Shown here: positions 7,303-18,200 of the stretch, in pieces
Position numbering within the stretch: the stretch's first letter is position 1
Layout of the letters: the number at the start of each line of letters is the position of its first letter
Assembly: GCF_000813325.1 (NCBI RefSeq)
Contig: NZ_BBQE01000002.1
From: Sulfurospirillum cavolei
GTDB taxonomy: Bacteria; Campylobacterota; Campylobacteria; Campylobacterales; Sulfurospirillaceae
DNA length: 64,000 nt
Reading direction: 5' to 3' (one strand)
Position numbers and translations under genes: made by a program
Notes under the pieces: generated by a model
Told to the model about the DNA's origin: nothing
Seen by the model: the letters and a program-made list of their open reading frames with translations, nothing else
Databases searched by the model: none

Positions 7303-9370
7303 TTATCCTTGGACGATCACGCACGCTTTACCCGCATCTTTTGCCCGATACATCACGCTATCGGCTTCATCAAGAATCGTTTTTGCATCGTTTTGAGCCT
7401 CATTAAAAAGCAAGACGCCGATGCTAGCACTGAGCGTATACACGGTTGACGAAAGCGGGTACGGTTGCGCGATGAACGCGGCGATTTGGTGCGCTATGCG
7501 TGTAACCGTAGAGAAAGCTTCCTCGCGGGTAAAGCCTAATTGCGCCACTAAAATCACAAATTCGTCGCCGCCGAAACGTCCTACGGTATCCGTTGCACGA
7601 ACCGTTTCCCTTAAGCGACGTGCAACTTCGATGAGCAGTTCATCGCCGGCTTGATGCCCGTACGTATCGTTCAAAGGTTTAAAATCGTCCAAATCGAGGA
7701 AAATAACACCTGCGAACGTATGCTCTTTTTTGCATGTTACAAGACCACTTTCCAACTTATCCACGAAAAGTCTTCGGTTGGCAAGGTGCGTCAAAGGGTC
7801 GTAAAATGCTAGCTTTTTGATCTCCTCTTCCACCGCCAAACGTTCCGTAATATCGCGCGTAATGCCGATAAACTGCATGGAGCCGTCTTGTTGATTGACG
7901 ACCAGACGAGCATTGACTTCCGTCCAAACCGTGTTACCGTCTTTACACGGTTGTTCGACTAAAACGTTTTTTGCATCAAGGATTGCTCCGTTAGCCGCTT
8001 CCATGATCGCCATTTCCATGAGATGCAAAACCGTTTGCCGCGATCCTTCGCAAATAACCTCTTCAAACGATTGATCCATCACCTCTTCCGCGCTAAATCC
8101 GCGTAATCGTTTCACGGAGGGACTGACGTACACAAATTTGCCGTCCACGCCCATCACCCAAATAACGTCATGCGAATTTTCCGCCAACCAACGATACCTT
8201 TGAATCGTCGCACTTTGAGCTTCTTGCACCATATCGATCATGGCATTAACGTCGCGGCTCAGCGTCGAGAGTTCATCAGTCTCTTTATCCAAGGGGGCTC
8301 TTTGCGTATAATCACCCGCACACACGGCTTTCACGACGGAGCTAAGATGGCGAATCGGGGTTAAAAGATACGACTGAGAAAGAACGTAAGCGATCCAAGC
8401 ACTTAAACACCCCAAAACGATCAACACCGTAAATGCCATACGCATATCGTACAGCGTCAAAAGCGTGCTGACATCGACCATCGAAAGCCCTATCCAATCC
8501 ACGTAAGGCATATATGCCAACGCCACCGTATACTCTTTTCCGTCGTATCGTAATTTACATGTAAAAACATCCGATGCATGAGAAGGAAGGTCTTGCATGT
8601 AACGGCGAAGCTCTTTTTGGCTCTTCGTATCAAGATACGGCCAAATGGTCTTCCACGTATTTGACGCGCTCGTGTGAACGTTATGCGTGACTTTGCTAAA
8701 GTCGGGGTGTCCGAGAATCGCACCTTGTTTATTTAGAATAATCGCTTGAAAGCCTTGGGTTTTTGTTAAAACATACGCATCGATAAATTGTGCAAGATCA
8801 ATCCCAAAGCCTGTAACGCCCAAAGCGTTTTGTTCATTGCGAACAAGGATATTCATCCATAATTTCGTTGCTTTGACCGCCTCGTCGTAGTCGATATTTA
8901 AATTGAAGGTATCTGCCGAGCGCATCGTATGGTAAAAACCATCCGTCGTTCGTGTTGGAAGCGGAGAGCTTTTTCAGCGGTTGAAAGGCGTGATAACTGC
9001 GGTTAAGATCTTCGTAGTAAAAATGTTCACTGCCGGAAAAGGCAACAAACCAACTATCGGCTTTTGCCATACGAAGCGAGTCGTTAAGCAGTTTTAAACT
9101 CTCTTCTTTCGCCGTTTCATCCGACTCGTTCGACAACCATCGATGCAAAGCATCCGAAGTCGTAGTATGTTCGGCTAAGCGAATATTGAGAGCAAGCATA
9201 TCGGCAATGCGTTGACTGTGTCGAAGAGCATGTTCGATCGCGTATTTTTCACCGAACGTCAGTCTAAGATCCCGCGTTAGCTGATAGGTAAAGGCTAGGC
9301 TGATACTGCCCAAAATAAGAAAAGCTACGATACTCAGTAAAATGCTACGTGCCCGTAATCCCTGTAACAT
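7303..9370 (-). pseudogene. dCache-HAMP-PAS-GGDEF diguanylate cyclase split by one base
   Basis: Two overlapping frames together encode a membrane sensor that would make cyclic di-GMP. The first (9370-8834) has an N-terminal TM helix (ILLSIVAFLILGSISLAF) and the start of a periplasmic dCache domain. The second (8925-7303) holds the rest of dCache, a TM helix (FTVLIVLGCLSAWIAYVL), HAMP, a PAS domain and a GGDEF domain. GRFGGDEF is intact, with an RATD inhibitory site five residues before it. The frames break in a run of five A's at 8934-8938. With four, the reading runs NDGWFYHTMRSADTF. Removing one base gives exactly 689 codons, so a recent frameshift, phase variation or a sequencing error is likely. 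Confidence 0.85.
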
Positions 9371-9405
9371 AGCTCTTCCTCAAGAGTTTTTACGCTAACG
9401 AATCC

Positions 9406-10353
9406 TTATGATAGTGCATTTGCAAAGAAAAAGTCAATAGCCTCGCGCATCGCGTCGGCGTCGTCGATTCGATTGACGCGGTCGCGAAATTCCGAAGCTT
9501 CTCGAAAGCCTTTGGAATAGGTGTGTAAATGCTTGCGAAAAAGCGAAACACCCTGTCTTCCGTAAACCTCGATCATGGCATCAAAATGTTCGGAGACGAT
9601 CTCCAAAATTTTCGTTTTATCGACAAAAGGAAGTGCGTGTTTGATTTGGTAAAAAATCCACGGATTTCCCACCGCCCCGCGTCCGATCATCAGGCTGTTG
9701 CACCCCGTTACCGCCTTGACATGTAAGGCTTTTTCGTAGTCGGTAATGTCGCCGTTGGCAATGACGGGAATGCGAACCGATGCACGTGCTCGCGCAATCG
9801 CTTCATAATCCACTTCCGCTTTATATCCGCCCGAACGGGTTCTACCGTGAATACTGATAAAATCAACCCCCGCTTCTTCGCAGGCTTTGGCAATCGTCTC
9901 GGGGATTTTCGTCGTAAATCCCAAGCGAACTTTCGCGCTGGTATAGCGTTTGTTCGAATGCGTTTTGATCGTTTCGATGATTTTTTGCATATGCGGAAGA
10001 TTGAGCAGTAGCGATGAACCCGCGTCTTGAGAAACGACTTTGGGTACGGGACAACCGCAATTAAGATCGATACCGTCGATGCCTTCGATGTCGTTTAGCA
10101 TCAAAACCGCTTCTTTAATGACCGCTAAATCCGAGCCGGCAATCTGTACGATATAGGGAGTTTCCAACGGCGATTTCGTTAGCATTTTAAACGTTTTTGC
10201 CGAATGGTGTTTTAACGCGTTGGCGCTGATCATTTCGGAGAAGGTCACGTCCGCGCCGAATTTTTTGACGACGGAGCGAAACGGAAGATCGGTAAAACCG
10301 GCAAGCGGAGCAAGGGCTAAAATGCCCCGCTCAAAATCTATCTCATAACTCAT
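9406..10353 (-). CDS. dusB: tRNA-dihydrouridine synthase (DusB type)
   Basis: A 315-residue flavoenzyme that reduces uridines in tRNA D-loops using NADPH. The N-terminal TIM barrel shows LAPLAGFTDLPFR, then the active-site Cys region LNCGCPVPKVVSQDAGSSLL (about residues 97-116), KVRLGFT, the phosphate-binding HGRTRSGGY, IANGDI and MIGRGAVGNPWIF. The helical C-terminal tRNA-binding domain follows. The start overlaps the stop of the membrane protein upstream by four bases (ATGA), showing coupling. The same neighbour order occurs in C. jejuni around Cj0123c-Cj0124c, from memory. Confidence 0.95.
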   Translation of the reverse strand: MSYEIDFERGILALAPLAGFTDLPFRSVVKKFGADVTFSEMISANALKHHSAKTFKMLTKSPLETPYIVQIAGSDLAVIKEAVLMLNDIEGIDGIDLNCGCPVPKVVSQDAGSSLLLNLPHMQKIIETIKTHSNKRYTSAKVRLGFTTKIPETIAKACEEAGVDFISIHGRTRSGGYKAEVDYEAIARARASVRIPVIANGDITDYEKALHVKAVTGCNSLMIGRGAVGNPWIFYQIKHALPFVDKTKILEIVSEHFDAMIEVYGRQGVSLFRKHLHTYSKGFREASEFRDRVNRIDDADAMREAIDFFFANALS

Positions 10354-11360
10354 ACGCGAAGAAATGCGTCAATATCAATGCTTTTAGCGTTATCCCTTAA
10401 AAAGAGGACGGTTTTAAATCGCACAAACTCGTCACGATCGGAATTGACTAAAATCTCACGAATTTTATCGATCATTTGAAGATCGTATAAAACATACAGA
10501 TACGCATCAGCCGCAACGCTTCCTTTGGTATTGTACAATTTTTCGAACAAGGCGATTAAAGCATCGGGAGAGAGTTTGGCTTTAATTTCGCGGGCAAGGT
10601 CCAAATAATCGATTCTATCCGCCGCGCATTGGTCGAGCATATCTTCGATGGATTTTAAATCCATATCAAAACTATCGTCCGCATCCAAATAACGCTCCAT
10701 CATACGGCGAAACGCTTTTTTATCGGTAGCAAAATCATAGCGTTTAATTTCATTGAAACTGGCAAAATTTAAAAGTGCGTTATAGGCTTTTTGGCATAAC
10801 TCGCTTTGGAGGTCTTTACAATTTTTCAAAACTTCCGTCGCAAATTTCGGCTCTACGCTCAATCGGTTGATCGTATTTTTAACGGCTAAAGGATTGGTTT
10901 TTGCTAAACGGTATTTTTTCATATCTTCGTAATTACCGTTTTCGATACTCACCGCCAACGCACACGCTTTTGCAACCTCCTCTTCGATAAAAGAGGTCGG
11001 TAAGGTCGGATCAAACCGCATACAACTTAAAACGCGTCCCGCAAATTTGAATCCGTCCGTTTTATAATTGTGCGTTACTTCTTCGCCTAAAATACGATTT
11101 TTTGCCGCTTCTTGAAACAACTCAAAATCCTTTTTAAGTGCACGTTTGTAGAGGAAATCTTTAAAATTGTAGAAAACGAGATGAACGATCGATCCTAAGA
11201 CGAGAACCAATACGGGAATCGTAATCCATAATGCCACCGGTAAGTTTAAAGAGACTCCCAAAAGCGTTAGCGCATAGCTTTCAGCGCTAAAGCTATATAC
11301 GTAAAGCCCAAGAGCCACCATATAAATCAGTGATAAAAGGATATAACGTTTAATGCCCAT
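10350..11360 (-). CDS. Hypothetical membrane-anchored protein conserved next to dusB
   Basis: 336 residues with two N-terminal TM helices (about residues 5-24, YILLSLIYMVALGLYVY, and 38-62, LWITIPVLVLVLGSIVHLVFY). A long, soluble, mostly helical cytoplasmic region follows, with repeats of the kind seen in helical scaffolds. It has no enzyme motif that I recognise. GGAAC lies properly upstream of the ATG. Its place between a DksA-like gene and dusB resembles the campylobacterial order, so it is probably a phylum-wide protein of unknown role. Confidence 0.75.
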   Translation of the reverse strand: MGIKRYILLSLIYMVALGLYVYSFSAESYALTLLGVSLNLPVALWITIPVLVLVLGSIVHLVFYNFKDFLYKRALKKDFELFQEAAKNRILGEEVTHNYKTDGFKFAGRVLSCMRFDPTLPTSFIEEEVAKACALAVSIENGNYEDMKKYRLAKTNPLAVKNTINRLSVEPKFATEVLKNCKDLQSELCQKAYNALLNFASFNEIKRYDFATDKKAFRRMMERYLDADDSFDMDLKSIEDMLDQCAADRIDYLDLAREIKAKLSPDALIALFEKLYNTKGSVAADAYLYVLYDLQMIDKIREILVNSDRDEFVRFKTVLFLRDNAKSIDIDAFLRV

Positions 11361-11390
11361 CTGTTCCTACTTTTAGAATAATTTTCTCGT

Positions 11391-11750
11391 TTATTTGTTT
11401 TTTGCCGACTTCTCTATAATTTCGCGGCATACGATACAATACCTCGCATGCGGCTTGACTTTAAGACGCTGAAATCCGATCTCTTCTTCGCACATTTCGC
11501 AAATACCGTACGTACCGTTGCGAATTTTATTGAGTGCAAATTCGATTTCGTTCAGCTCTTTCATCTGTTGCGTACTAATCGCTTGTTCGATCATACGATC
11601 GGTACTGACGGAGGCATGATCGGCTTCATCTCCGACTTCGCTGTCTTTGAGATCATCGATCTCACGCATAGAATCTTCGATGTTTTTTTTGATTTGAACC
11701 TTTCTTTCTTTTAGAAGATCCTCGAAATGCTTTAACTCGTTCTCTCTCAT
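11391..11750 (-). CDS. dksA: DksA/TraR-family C4 zinc-finger protein
   Basis: A 119-residue RNA-polymerase secondary-channel regulator. The N-terminal two-thirds forms the coiled-coil arm (with D-D-L-K-D-S and a central acidic EVGDEADHAS). The C-terminal zinc finger has Cys84, Cys87, Cys105 and Cys108 (YGICEMCEEEIGF ... YCIVCREI). DksA works with ppGpp at rRNA and stress promoters. Campylobacter has a protein of this length (Cj0125c, from memory) described as DksA-like. AAAGGA lies eight bases before the ATG. It is in a run with rlmH and accD. Confidence 0.88.
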   Translation of the reverse strand: MRENELKHFEDLLKERKVQIKKNIEDSMREIDDLKDSEVGDEADHASVSTDRMIEQAISTQQMKELNEIEFALNKIRNGTYGICEMCEEEIGFQRLKVKPHARYCIVCREIIEKSAKNK

Positions 11751-11791
11751 CCTTTGTTTCCTTTAGAAAAGTTGCCCTGCATTATAATCGA

Positions 11792-12247
11792 CTATTTATG
11801 ATAGGGATGGTTGTTTTTTATGCACAATCCCCGATAAATCTGTTCAAATAAAACCACCTTTGCAATTTTGTGCGCATATGTTAATCTACTTAAACTTATA
11901 ATCTTTTGAGTTTGCCCCAAAAAAGCCTCATCAAAACCGAATGCACCTCCGATAAAAAAATTAATATGGACGTCTTCATCAAAAAAAAGGCTAAACGTTT
12001 CGCTGTCTACGAGCGTTCCTTGTACGTCTAAAGCGATGTTGTAGCCTTTTAAAAAAGGCTCGTACGCTTTCGTATAAGAAGCTCTCGCTTCTTTTTCGCC
12101 GATGGTTTGTGCTAAGGCTATCTGTTTCGTAAAGATCTTGACTTCTTGCGCTTTGGCAAAGCGTGAAATCATTTTAATATACTCCGACGCTAGCGCGTCG
12201 AGTGATTTGTCGCTGCTTTTTTCAATCGTGTAAACCGTGATGTTCAT
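11792..12247 (-). CDS. rlmH: 23S rRNA (pseudouridine1915-N3)-methyltransferase RlmH
   Basis: A 151-residue SPOUT-fold methyltransferase that modifies pseudouridine 1915 in helix 69 of 23S rRNA. The family pattern is visible in the C-terminal half: ALDVQGTLVDSETFS, INFFIGGAFGFDEAF, ISLSRLTYAHKIAKVVLFEQIYRG and NNHPYHK at the very end. The ATG overlaps the accD stop by four bases, which indicates coupled translation. The length is normal for the family. Confidence 0.95.
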   Translation of the reverse strand: MNITVYTIEKSSDKSLDALASEYIKMISRFAKAQEVKIFTKQIALAQTIGEKEARASYTKAYEPFLKGYNIALDVQGTLVDSETFSLFFDEDVHINFFIGGAFGFDEAFLGQTQKIISLSRLTYAHKIAKVVLFEQIYRGLCIKNNHPYHK

Positions 12248-13122
12248 GCTTTGAGTCTTAGCTCAAAATCATCACTTTTACAATGTGCTCCCAAAAGCTT
12301 CATCAAATCCGCAACCGTCTTTTTCATCTCTTCGCGCGTAACGATCATATCGATCAAACCGTGTTCCAATAAAAATTCCGCTTTTTGAAAGCCTTCGGGT
12401 AAATCGGCACCGATCGTTTGTTTAATAACCCTTTGTCCCGCAAAACCGACCAATGCACCCGGTTCCGCCATAATAATATCGCCCAAAAAGGCAAACGATG
12501 CACTCACCCCGCCCATCGTAGGATCGGTTAAGATCGAAATGTAGGGCAGTTTTGCTTCGGCAAGTTTTGCTAACGCAGCGGATGTTTTGGACATTTGAAG
12601 CAGAGAAAAAGTGCTCTCTTGCATACGGGCACCGCCGCTGGCACTCACGATTACGAGTCCTTCTTTGGCCTCAATCGCCCGATGAATCGCTCGAACGATT
12701 TTTTCACCCTCGACCGACCCTAAACTTCCGCCCATGAACGCAAAATCAAACACGACGAGTTGAACTTTCACCCCCTCGATCGTACATGTGCCGCAAATCA
12801 CGGACGAATGTTTTCCCGTTTTTTCCTCAGCCTCTTCGATACGCTTTTTATACGATTTTTTATCCACGAATTTTAAAGGATCGACGGGGATCAAATTTGC
12901 ATCAAACTCAACGAAACTTCCCTCATCGCTTAATTGCTCAATACGTTTTGTGGCAGAAATTCGCATATGAAATCCACACTTTGGGCAGACGTTAAAACGT
13001 TGTTCGACCTCTTTATAATACATTAACGATTGACACGCGCTACATTTCACCCAATGGCTAGGTGCTTCGCTCGGAGCGGATTGTGTCTTTCTTATTTTAC
13101 TGAAGATTTCGGCAAATCCCAT
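12244..13122 (-). CDS. accD: Acetyl-CoA carboxylase carboxyltransferase subunit beta
   Basis: A 292-residue subunit that, with AccA, transfers the carboxyl group from biotin to acetyl-CoA to make malonyl-CoA. The N-terminal C4 zinc ribbon is visible (VKCSACQSLMYY ... FNVCPKCGFHMRI, about residues 24-55). The crotonase-fold domain follows with FAFMGGSLGSVEGEK, SASGGARMQESTFSLLQM and LTDPTMGGVSASFAFLGD. The length and motif order are standard. It overlaps rlmH downstream and lies 22 bp after the phosphatase gene. Confidence 0.97.
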   Translation of the reverse strand: MGFAEIFSKIRKTQSAPSEAPSHWVKCSACQSLMYYKEVEQRFNVCPKCGFHMRISATKRIEQLSDEGSFVEFDANLIPVDPLKFVDKKSYKKRIEEAEEKTGKHSSVICGTCTIEGVKVQLVVFDFAFMGGSLGSVEGEKIVRAIHRAIEAKEGLVIVSASGGARMQESTFSLLQMSKTSAALAKLAEAKLPYISILTDPTMGGVSASFAFLGDIIMAEPGALVGFAGQRVIKQTIGADLPEGFQKAEFLLEHGLIDMIVTREEMKKTVADLMKLLGAHCKSDDFELRLKA

Positions 13123-13144
13123 ACGTATGCATCCTCTTTGAAAG

Positions 13145-13870
13145 CTAATTGCTTATAAATAAGTCAATTATTCTATCGAAAATTTCCTTATCTTTGCTTA
13201 CGAGAAAAAGTTCATGCGTTTCGTAAAGGTATAAATCCTCGCACATAAAGCGTCCCGCTTCCACGTCGTATGAGCGGATAGCTCCCTCATACAACACGAA
13301 CGAAACATCTCTCGCATACGCTAAAGAGAGTGCGAATGCTCCGGGAGAACGGTATTTGAGTCCTGCTTTTTGCAATAAAGGATGCAGACGGGAAGATGCG
13401 TAAGCGCGCTCGAAAATACCCACTTTGCTAAACGGATTGCACCAAACGTCGCTGAAATTTTTTTCGTCGAGGTGAGCGCGTTTGAGTCCGTTTTGATCCT
13501 TCATAAAACAATCGCCGTTGGCTAAATTCGCGATAACGGCTTTGGTGCATTTTCCCTCTTCGAAATAGGCAACCGACGTACCGTAATAGGGCAAATGCGA
13601 TAAAAGGTTGTCGCTTCCGTCGATGGGATCTAGAACGATATACGATGACATGTCGGGATTTTCGATCGTTCCGCTCTCTTCGGAAATAATCGTTCCGAAA
13701 GGAAGCAAATGCTCGCTAAAAATTCGTTCGGCTTCTAAATCGATCGCCGAACTTCGATCGCCTCCCGCACCTTGTTCAAAACAGAGGTGATCGTCCGCAT
13801 GCAAGCCTTGCGTTCGTAAACGCCGATACAGTACCCTGTTGGCTTGCAGTGCGGCTTCGATCACGTCCAT
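13145..13870 (-). CDS. Inositol-monophosphatase family protein
   Basis: A 241-residue member of the Li+-sensitive, Mg2+-dependent phosphatase family (SuhB/CysQ/fructose-1,6-bisphosphatase-like). Metal-binding motifs are DLEAERI...ISEESG and DPIDGSDNLLSHLPYYGTSVAY (about residues 79-100). The later YDVEAG replaces the usual WDxAAG, with the Asp kept. DGS instead of DGT and the modified second motif mean the substrate (inositol phosphate, PAP or sugar bisphosphate) cannot be told. It starts two bases before the end of gltD in transcription order and is probably cotranscribed with it. Confidence 0.85.
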   Translation of the reverse strand: MDVIEAALQANRVLYRRLRTQGLHADDHLCFEQGAGGDRSSAIDLEAERIFSEHLLPFGTIISEESGTIENPDMSSYIVLDPIDGSDNLLSHLPYYGTSVAYFEEGKCTKAVIANLANGDCFMKDQNGLKRAHLDEKNFSDVWCNPFSKVGIFERAYASSRLHPLLQKAGLKYRSPGAFALSLAYARDVSFVLYEGAIRSYDVEAGRFMCEDLYLYETHELFLVSKDKEIFDRIIDLFISN

Positions 13871-13872
13871 AC

Positions 13873-15255
13873 TTAACCTAACAACTTTTTGACGATCGCA
13901 TTGGCGGCTTCTTTACCCTCTTTGGCGGCCGTGACGACTAAGTCCGATCCGCGTTTACAATCGCCGCCGGCAAAGACGCCCGATTTGGTCGTTTGGTATT
14001 CGCTATTCACGACGATGCAGCCTGATTTGTTGACTTCAATACCGTTTTCCGCTAAAAACGTCGGTACGGAAGGAATAAAACCTAATGCAAAAATGATAAT
14101 GTCGGCATCGACTCTAAAATCGCCGCCTTTTACGATTTCAACGACTTGCCTTGAAGAGGCGTCTTTTGAGCCTAAAATCGTTTTTTGCATATCGATACCG
14201 ATCGCTTGACCTTCGGAGTTTACCAAAATCTCTTTGGGAGAGACGTTGTACATAAATTCCGCACCCTCTTCGATCGCATTTTTAAACTCTTTTTTAGAAC
14301 CGGGCATATTGTATTTATCGCGACGGTATAAACATGTCACGCTTTTAGCCCCTTCGCGAATCGACGTTCTCAAACAATCCATTGCCGTATCGCCGCCGCC
14401 GACGACGACGACGTTTTTATTTTTAACTTCAAATTTTTTATCGTAACTCTCGTTAAATTGCTTCTTTTGAATATTACGTAAAAAGTCGATTGCCGTAAAA
14501 ACGCCGCTTGCGTTTTCATTGGCGATATTGGCTTTACGAGGGCTCTCCGAACCGATCGCCAAGAAAATGGCGTCGTGGCTATGCGCAATTTCGTCAAATC
14601 CGATCTCTTTACCGACTTGCGTATTGGTATGCAACGTCAAACCGGCGTCTTGAAGCCATCTTACGCGCCTTGCGACCACCTCTTTGTCCAACTTAAATCC
14701 CGGAATCCCGTACGTCAGAAGCCCACCGGCTCTGTTTTGTTTATCGTACATGCTAACGCCGATACCGGCTCGAAGAAGGTAGGTCGCACAGGCGATGCCC
14801 GCAGGTCCCGCACCGATAATCGCTACCTTTTTCTTTGTCGTGATTCCCGGGAAGCTCGGTTTAAAGCCCTTTTTAAATCCCTCTTCGGAAATAAACGTCT
14901 CAATTGCGCCGATCGTAATCGCTCCGTGACCGTCGTTTAGCGTACAATCTCCTTCGCACAAGCGATCTTGAGGACAAATACGTCCGGTAATTTCAGGAAA
15001 CGGATTGGTCTCGTTGGAAAGATTAAAAGCAAGTTCCCTTTTCATTGCGCTCGTGGCTTTTAACCAAAACGGAATATAATTGTGTAACGGACATTTACTG
15101 TGACAAAACGGATCGCCGCATTGAATACAACGATCGGCTTGTGCGGAAGCGTCTTCTTTACTAAAAATTTCGTAAATTTCTTTAAAATCTTTAACGCGAT
15201 CTCCGGTTGAGCGTTTTCTAGGCTCGTATCTCTCTTCATTCACAAAATTTTGCAT
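13873..15255 (-). CDS. gltD: Glutamate synthase small subunit
   Basis: 460 residues. This subunit feeds electrons from NADPH through FAD and two [4Fe-4S] clusters to the large subunit for glutamate formation from glutamine and 2-oxoglutarate. The N-terminal cluster domain is visible (ADRCIQCGDPFCHSKCPLHN, about residues 38-57, then CPQDRLCEGDC). It is followed by the FAD fold VAIIGAGPAGIACATYL and the NAD(P)H fold VVVVGGGDTAMDC. The end GVFAGGDCKRGSDLVVTA is typical. It starts one base after the gltB stop, so the two are an operon. Confidence 0.97.
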   Translation of the reverse strand: MQNFVNEERYEPRKRSTGDRVKDFKEIYEIFSKEDASAQADRCIQCGDPFCHSKCPLHNYIPFWLKATSAMKRELAFNLSNETNPFPEITGRICPQDRLCEGDCTLNDGHGAITIGAIETFISEEGFKKGFKPSFPGITTKKKVAIIGAGPAGIACATYLLRAGIGVSMYDKQNRAGGLLTYGIPGFKLDKEVVARRVRWLQDAGLTLHTNTQVGKEIGFDEIAHSHDAIFLAIGSESPRKANIANENASGVFTAIDFLRNIQKKQFNESYDKKFEVKNKNVVVVGGGDTAMDCLRTSIREGAKSVTCLYRRDKYNMPGSKKEFKNAIEEGAEFMYNVSPKEILVNSEGQAIGIDMQKTILGSKDASSRQVVEIVKGGDFRVDADIIIFALGFIPSVPTFLAENGIEVNKSGCIVVNSEYQTTKSGVFAGGDCKRGSDLVVTAAKEGKEAANAIVKKLLG

Positions 15256-15256
15256 C

Positions 15257-18200
15257 TTAGTCTCCTTGCTCCGGATTGAGTGGTACTTTGGTCATATCTT
15301 TAGGACGAACGATCCAAAAGTCCCTGACCGCATGGCGAAAATCTTCTAAAATTTGCGTGGCTCTAAAACTTGCCGTTTCATTGATATGCGTACGAAGTAG
15401 ACGCTTCAAGAAATGCCGTGCTTCGTCCATATCATCCGTATCGATACGCTCGGCAATCACAAGTTCTTGATTGAGTTTATCGATAAAGTCGCGCGTTTCG
15501 TCATACACGAATGCCACACCGCCGGTCATACCCGCACCGAAATTCACGCCGGTATTGCCTAAGATTGCAACGACGCCGCCGGTCATATATTCGCAAGCAT
15601 GATCTCCCGTTCCTTCAACCACGGAGACGGCACCGGAGTTTCGCACGCAAAAGCGTTCTCCCACGATTCCGGCAACGTAAAGTTTACCGCCCGTTGCACC
15701 GTACAAACAGGTGTTACCGGCACACGCGTATCCCCTGCCTTGAAATTTAGGCGCGATGACGATTTTACCGCCGTTCATACCTTTACCGACGTAATCGTTT
15801 GCCGTACCTTTGAGATTAATACTCAACCCGTTGGCTAAAAACGCACCCAAAGACTGTCCCGCAACCCCGTTAAGTCTGAAAACGATGCTGTCGTCTTTGA
15901 GACCCTTGTTGCCGTAAAATTTCGCGATTTCACCGCTAATGAGCGTTCCGAAACTTCGATTGGTATTGCAAATTTCGCGATGCAAAACGATTTTCTCGTC
16001 CGGATTTTCGATAACTTTGTAGACTTCTTTTAAAATCTCTTTTTCAAACGCGTTTTTATCGAAAGGATCGTTGGATTTGCCGCTATGCATGTCGGGACCT
16101 TCCAAACGCATCAAAACGGACGAAAAATCGAACTTTTTCGCAAACGCATCGTCAATGACATGTAAAAGATCGCTTCGTCCGATGATCTCTTCCAAACGCG
16201 TATACCCTAAATGCGCCAAAATTTCGCGTACGTCTTCGGCTAGAAGCGTAAAAAAGTTGACGAGTTTGTCGACCGTTCCGACGAAATGTTCCCTTAACTT
16301 TTCGTCTTGCGTCGCAACGCCCACCGAACAACGATTCAAATGACAAACACGTAAGACTTTACATCCGATAATCGTTAACGAAAGCGTACCGAACGCATAA
16401 CTTTCCGCACCTAAAAGTGCCGCTTTTACGACATCGAGCCCCGTTTTGAGTCCACCGTCGGTTTGCAAATGAACATTGTCGCGTAAATGGTTGGCCTTTA
16501 AAGCATTGTGTGCTTCGCTTAGACCGATTTCCCATGGATTGCCGGCAAATTTAATCGACGTCAACGGTGCGGCACCCGTTCCGCCGTCGCCGCCCGAGAT
16601 AATAATTTTATCGGCATACGCTTTAGCGACACCCGCGGCAATCGTTCCCACACCTGCGGTAGAGACGAGTTTGACCGTCACGATGGCATCTGGATTAATT
16701 TGCTTCATATCGAAAATCAGCTGTGCCAAATCTTCAATCGAGTAAATATCATGGTGCGGCGGCGGAGAAATTAACGTAACGCCCGGAATCGTATAACGAA
16801 GGCTGGCAATTAATGAAGTCACTTTATGACCGGGTAACTGTCCGCCTTCCCCCGGTTTTGCGCCTTGTGCGACTTTGATTTGAATTTCGGTTGCCGAACG
16901 TAAATACTCCGGCGTCACGCCGAAACGTCCGGACGCAATTTGTTTAATTTTAGAGTTTTTATTGGTTTTAAGGCGATCAGGTGCCTCGCCGCCTTCTCCT
17001 GAGTTACTCATACCGCCGATACGATTCATCGCTTCGCCTAAGGCCTCGTGCGCTTCGGGAGAGATGGATCCTAAACTCATCGCCGCGGTAGCAAAACGTT
17101 TAAAAATAGCCTCTTTGGATTCGACTTTTTCGATCGCAATAGGCTCACGATCGGATTTAAGTTCGAAAAAGTCGCGTATCATTTTAAATCCGCGATTGTT
17201 AATCAGCTTCGTGAACTCTTGAAAATCTTTTTTTTCTCCCGTAACGGTCGCTTTGTGAATCGCATGAATCGCCTGCGGATGATAATCGTGGTACTCTTGC
17301 CCGTCGATGTATTTGTAAAAACCGCCGATTTCCAACGGAAAAAGTTTTTTACTGAGATTGAGTTCATACGCTTTATGATGGTTGCGTGCCAAACGCTCTT
17401 CGATGTCTTCGTAACAGAGCCCCGGAATCAATGAAATCGCTCCGTTGAAACACTCCTGTACCACTTCGCTTCCCAAGCCTAAAACGTCGAATAACGCCGA
17501 GTTACGATACGATGCAATCGTTGCGATACCCATCTTTGACATCACTTTGAGTAAGCCTTGCCCGATGGCATGATTGACGTTTTTCAGTTTGGTTTTGATT
17601 TCGTACGATCCCATATCGCTCTTTTTGCATTCGTCTAAAACGGTTGCGTAGAGCAAATAAGGATAGATTGCACTGGCTCCAAAACCGATCATACATGCAC
17701 ACGAATGCGTATCGATCGCTTCGGCGGAGATGGCAACGATGGAAGCTAAAGAACGAACGCCTTCATCCAATAAAACTTGATTGACGCGTCCGATGACCAT
17801 AATCATCGGCATCGGTTTGAGCTTGCTCGTCATACCTCGATCGTCAAGGAAAATAATACGCACGCCTTCGTTTTTAACCGCCTGCGCAATATCGTATGCC
17901 AAATCTTCCAAACTTCCTTTGAGGTTATCTTCAAAAAGTGTCGAGAAATAGCGATTTTTGTATTCATCTTTATAGCGCGGTTTGCTCTTATCGCCGAAAG
18001 AGTCTAAAATATCGAATTTCTCTTGCATCATAATCGGCGAAATCGATTTGATACGAACGGCGTGTTCTTGGCTCTCCTCAAGAATATTGCGTATCTCTCC
18101 GAAACTCGTATTAAGGCTCATCACCACTTTTTCACGGATAGGATCGATCGGTGGATTGGTCACTTGGGCGAATTTTTGTTTAAAATAGTCGCTAAAATTA

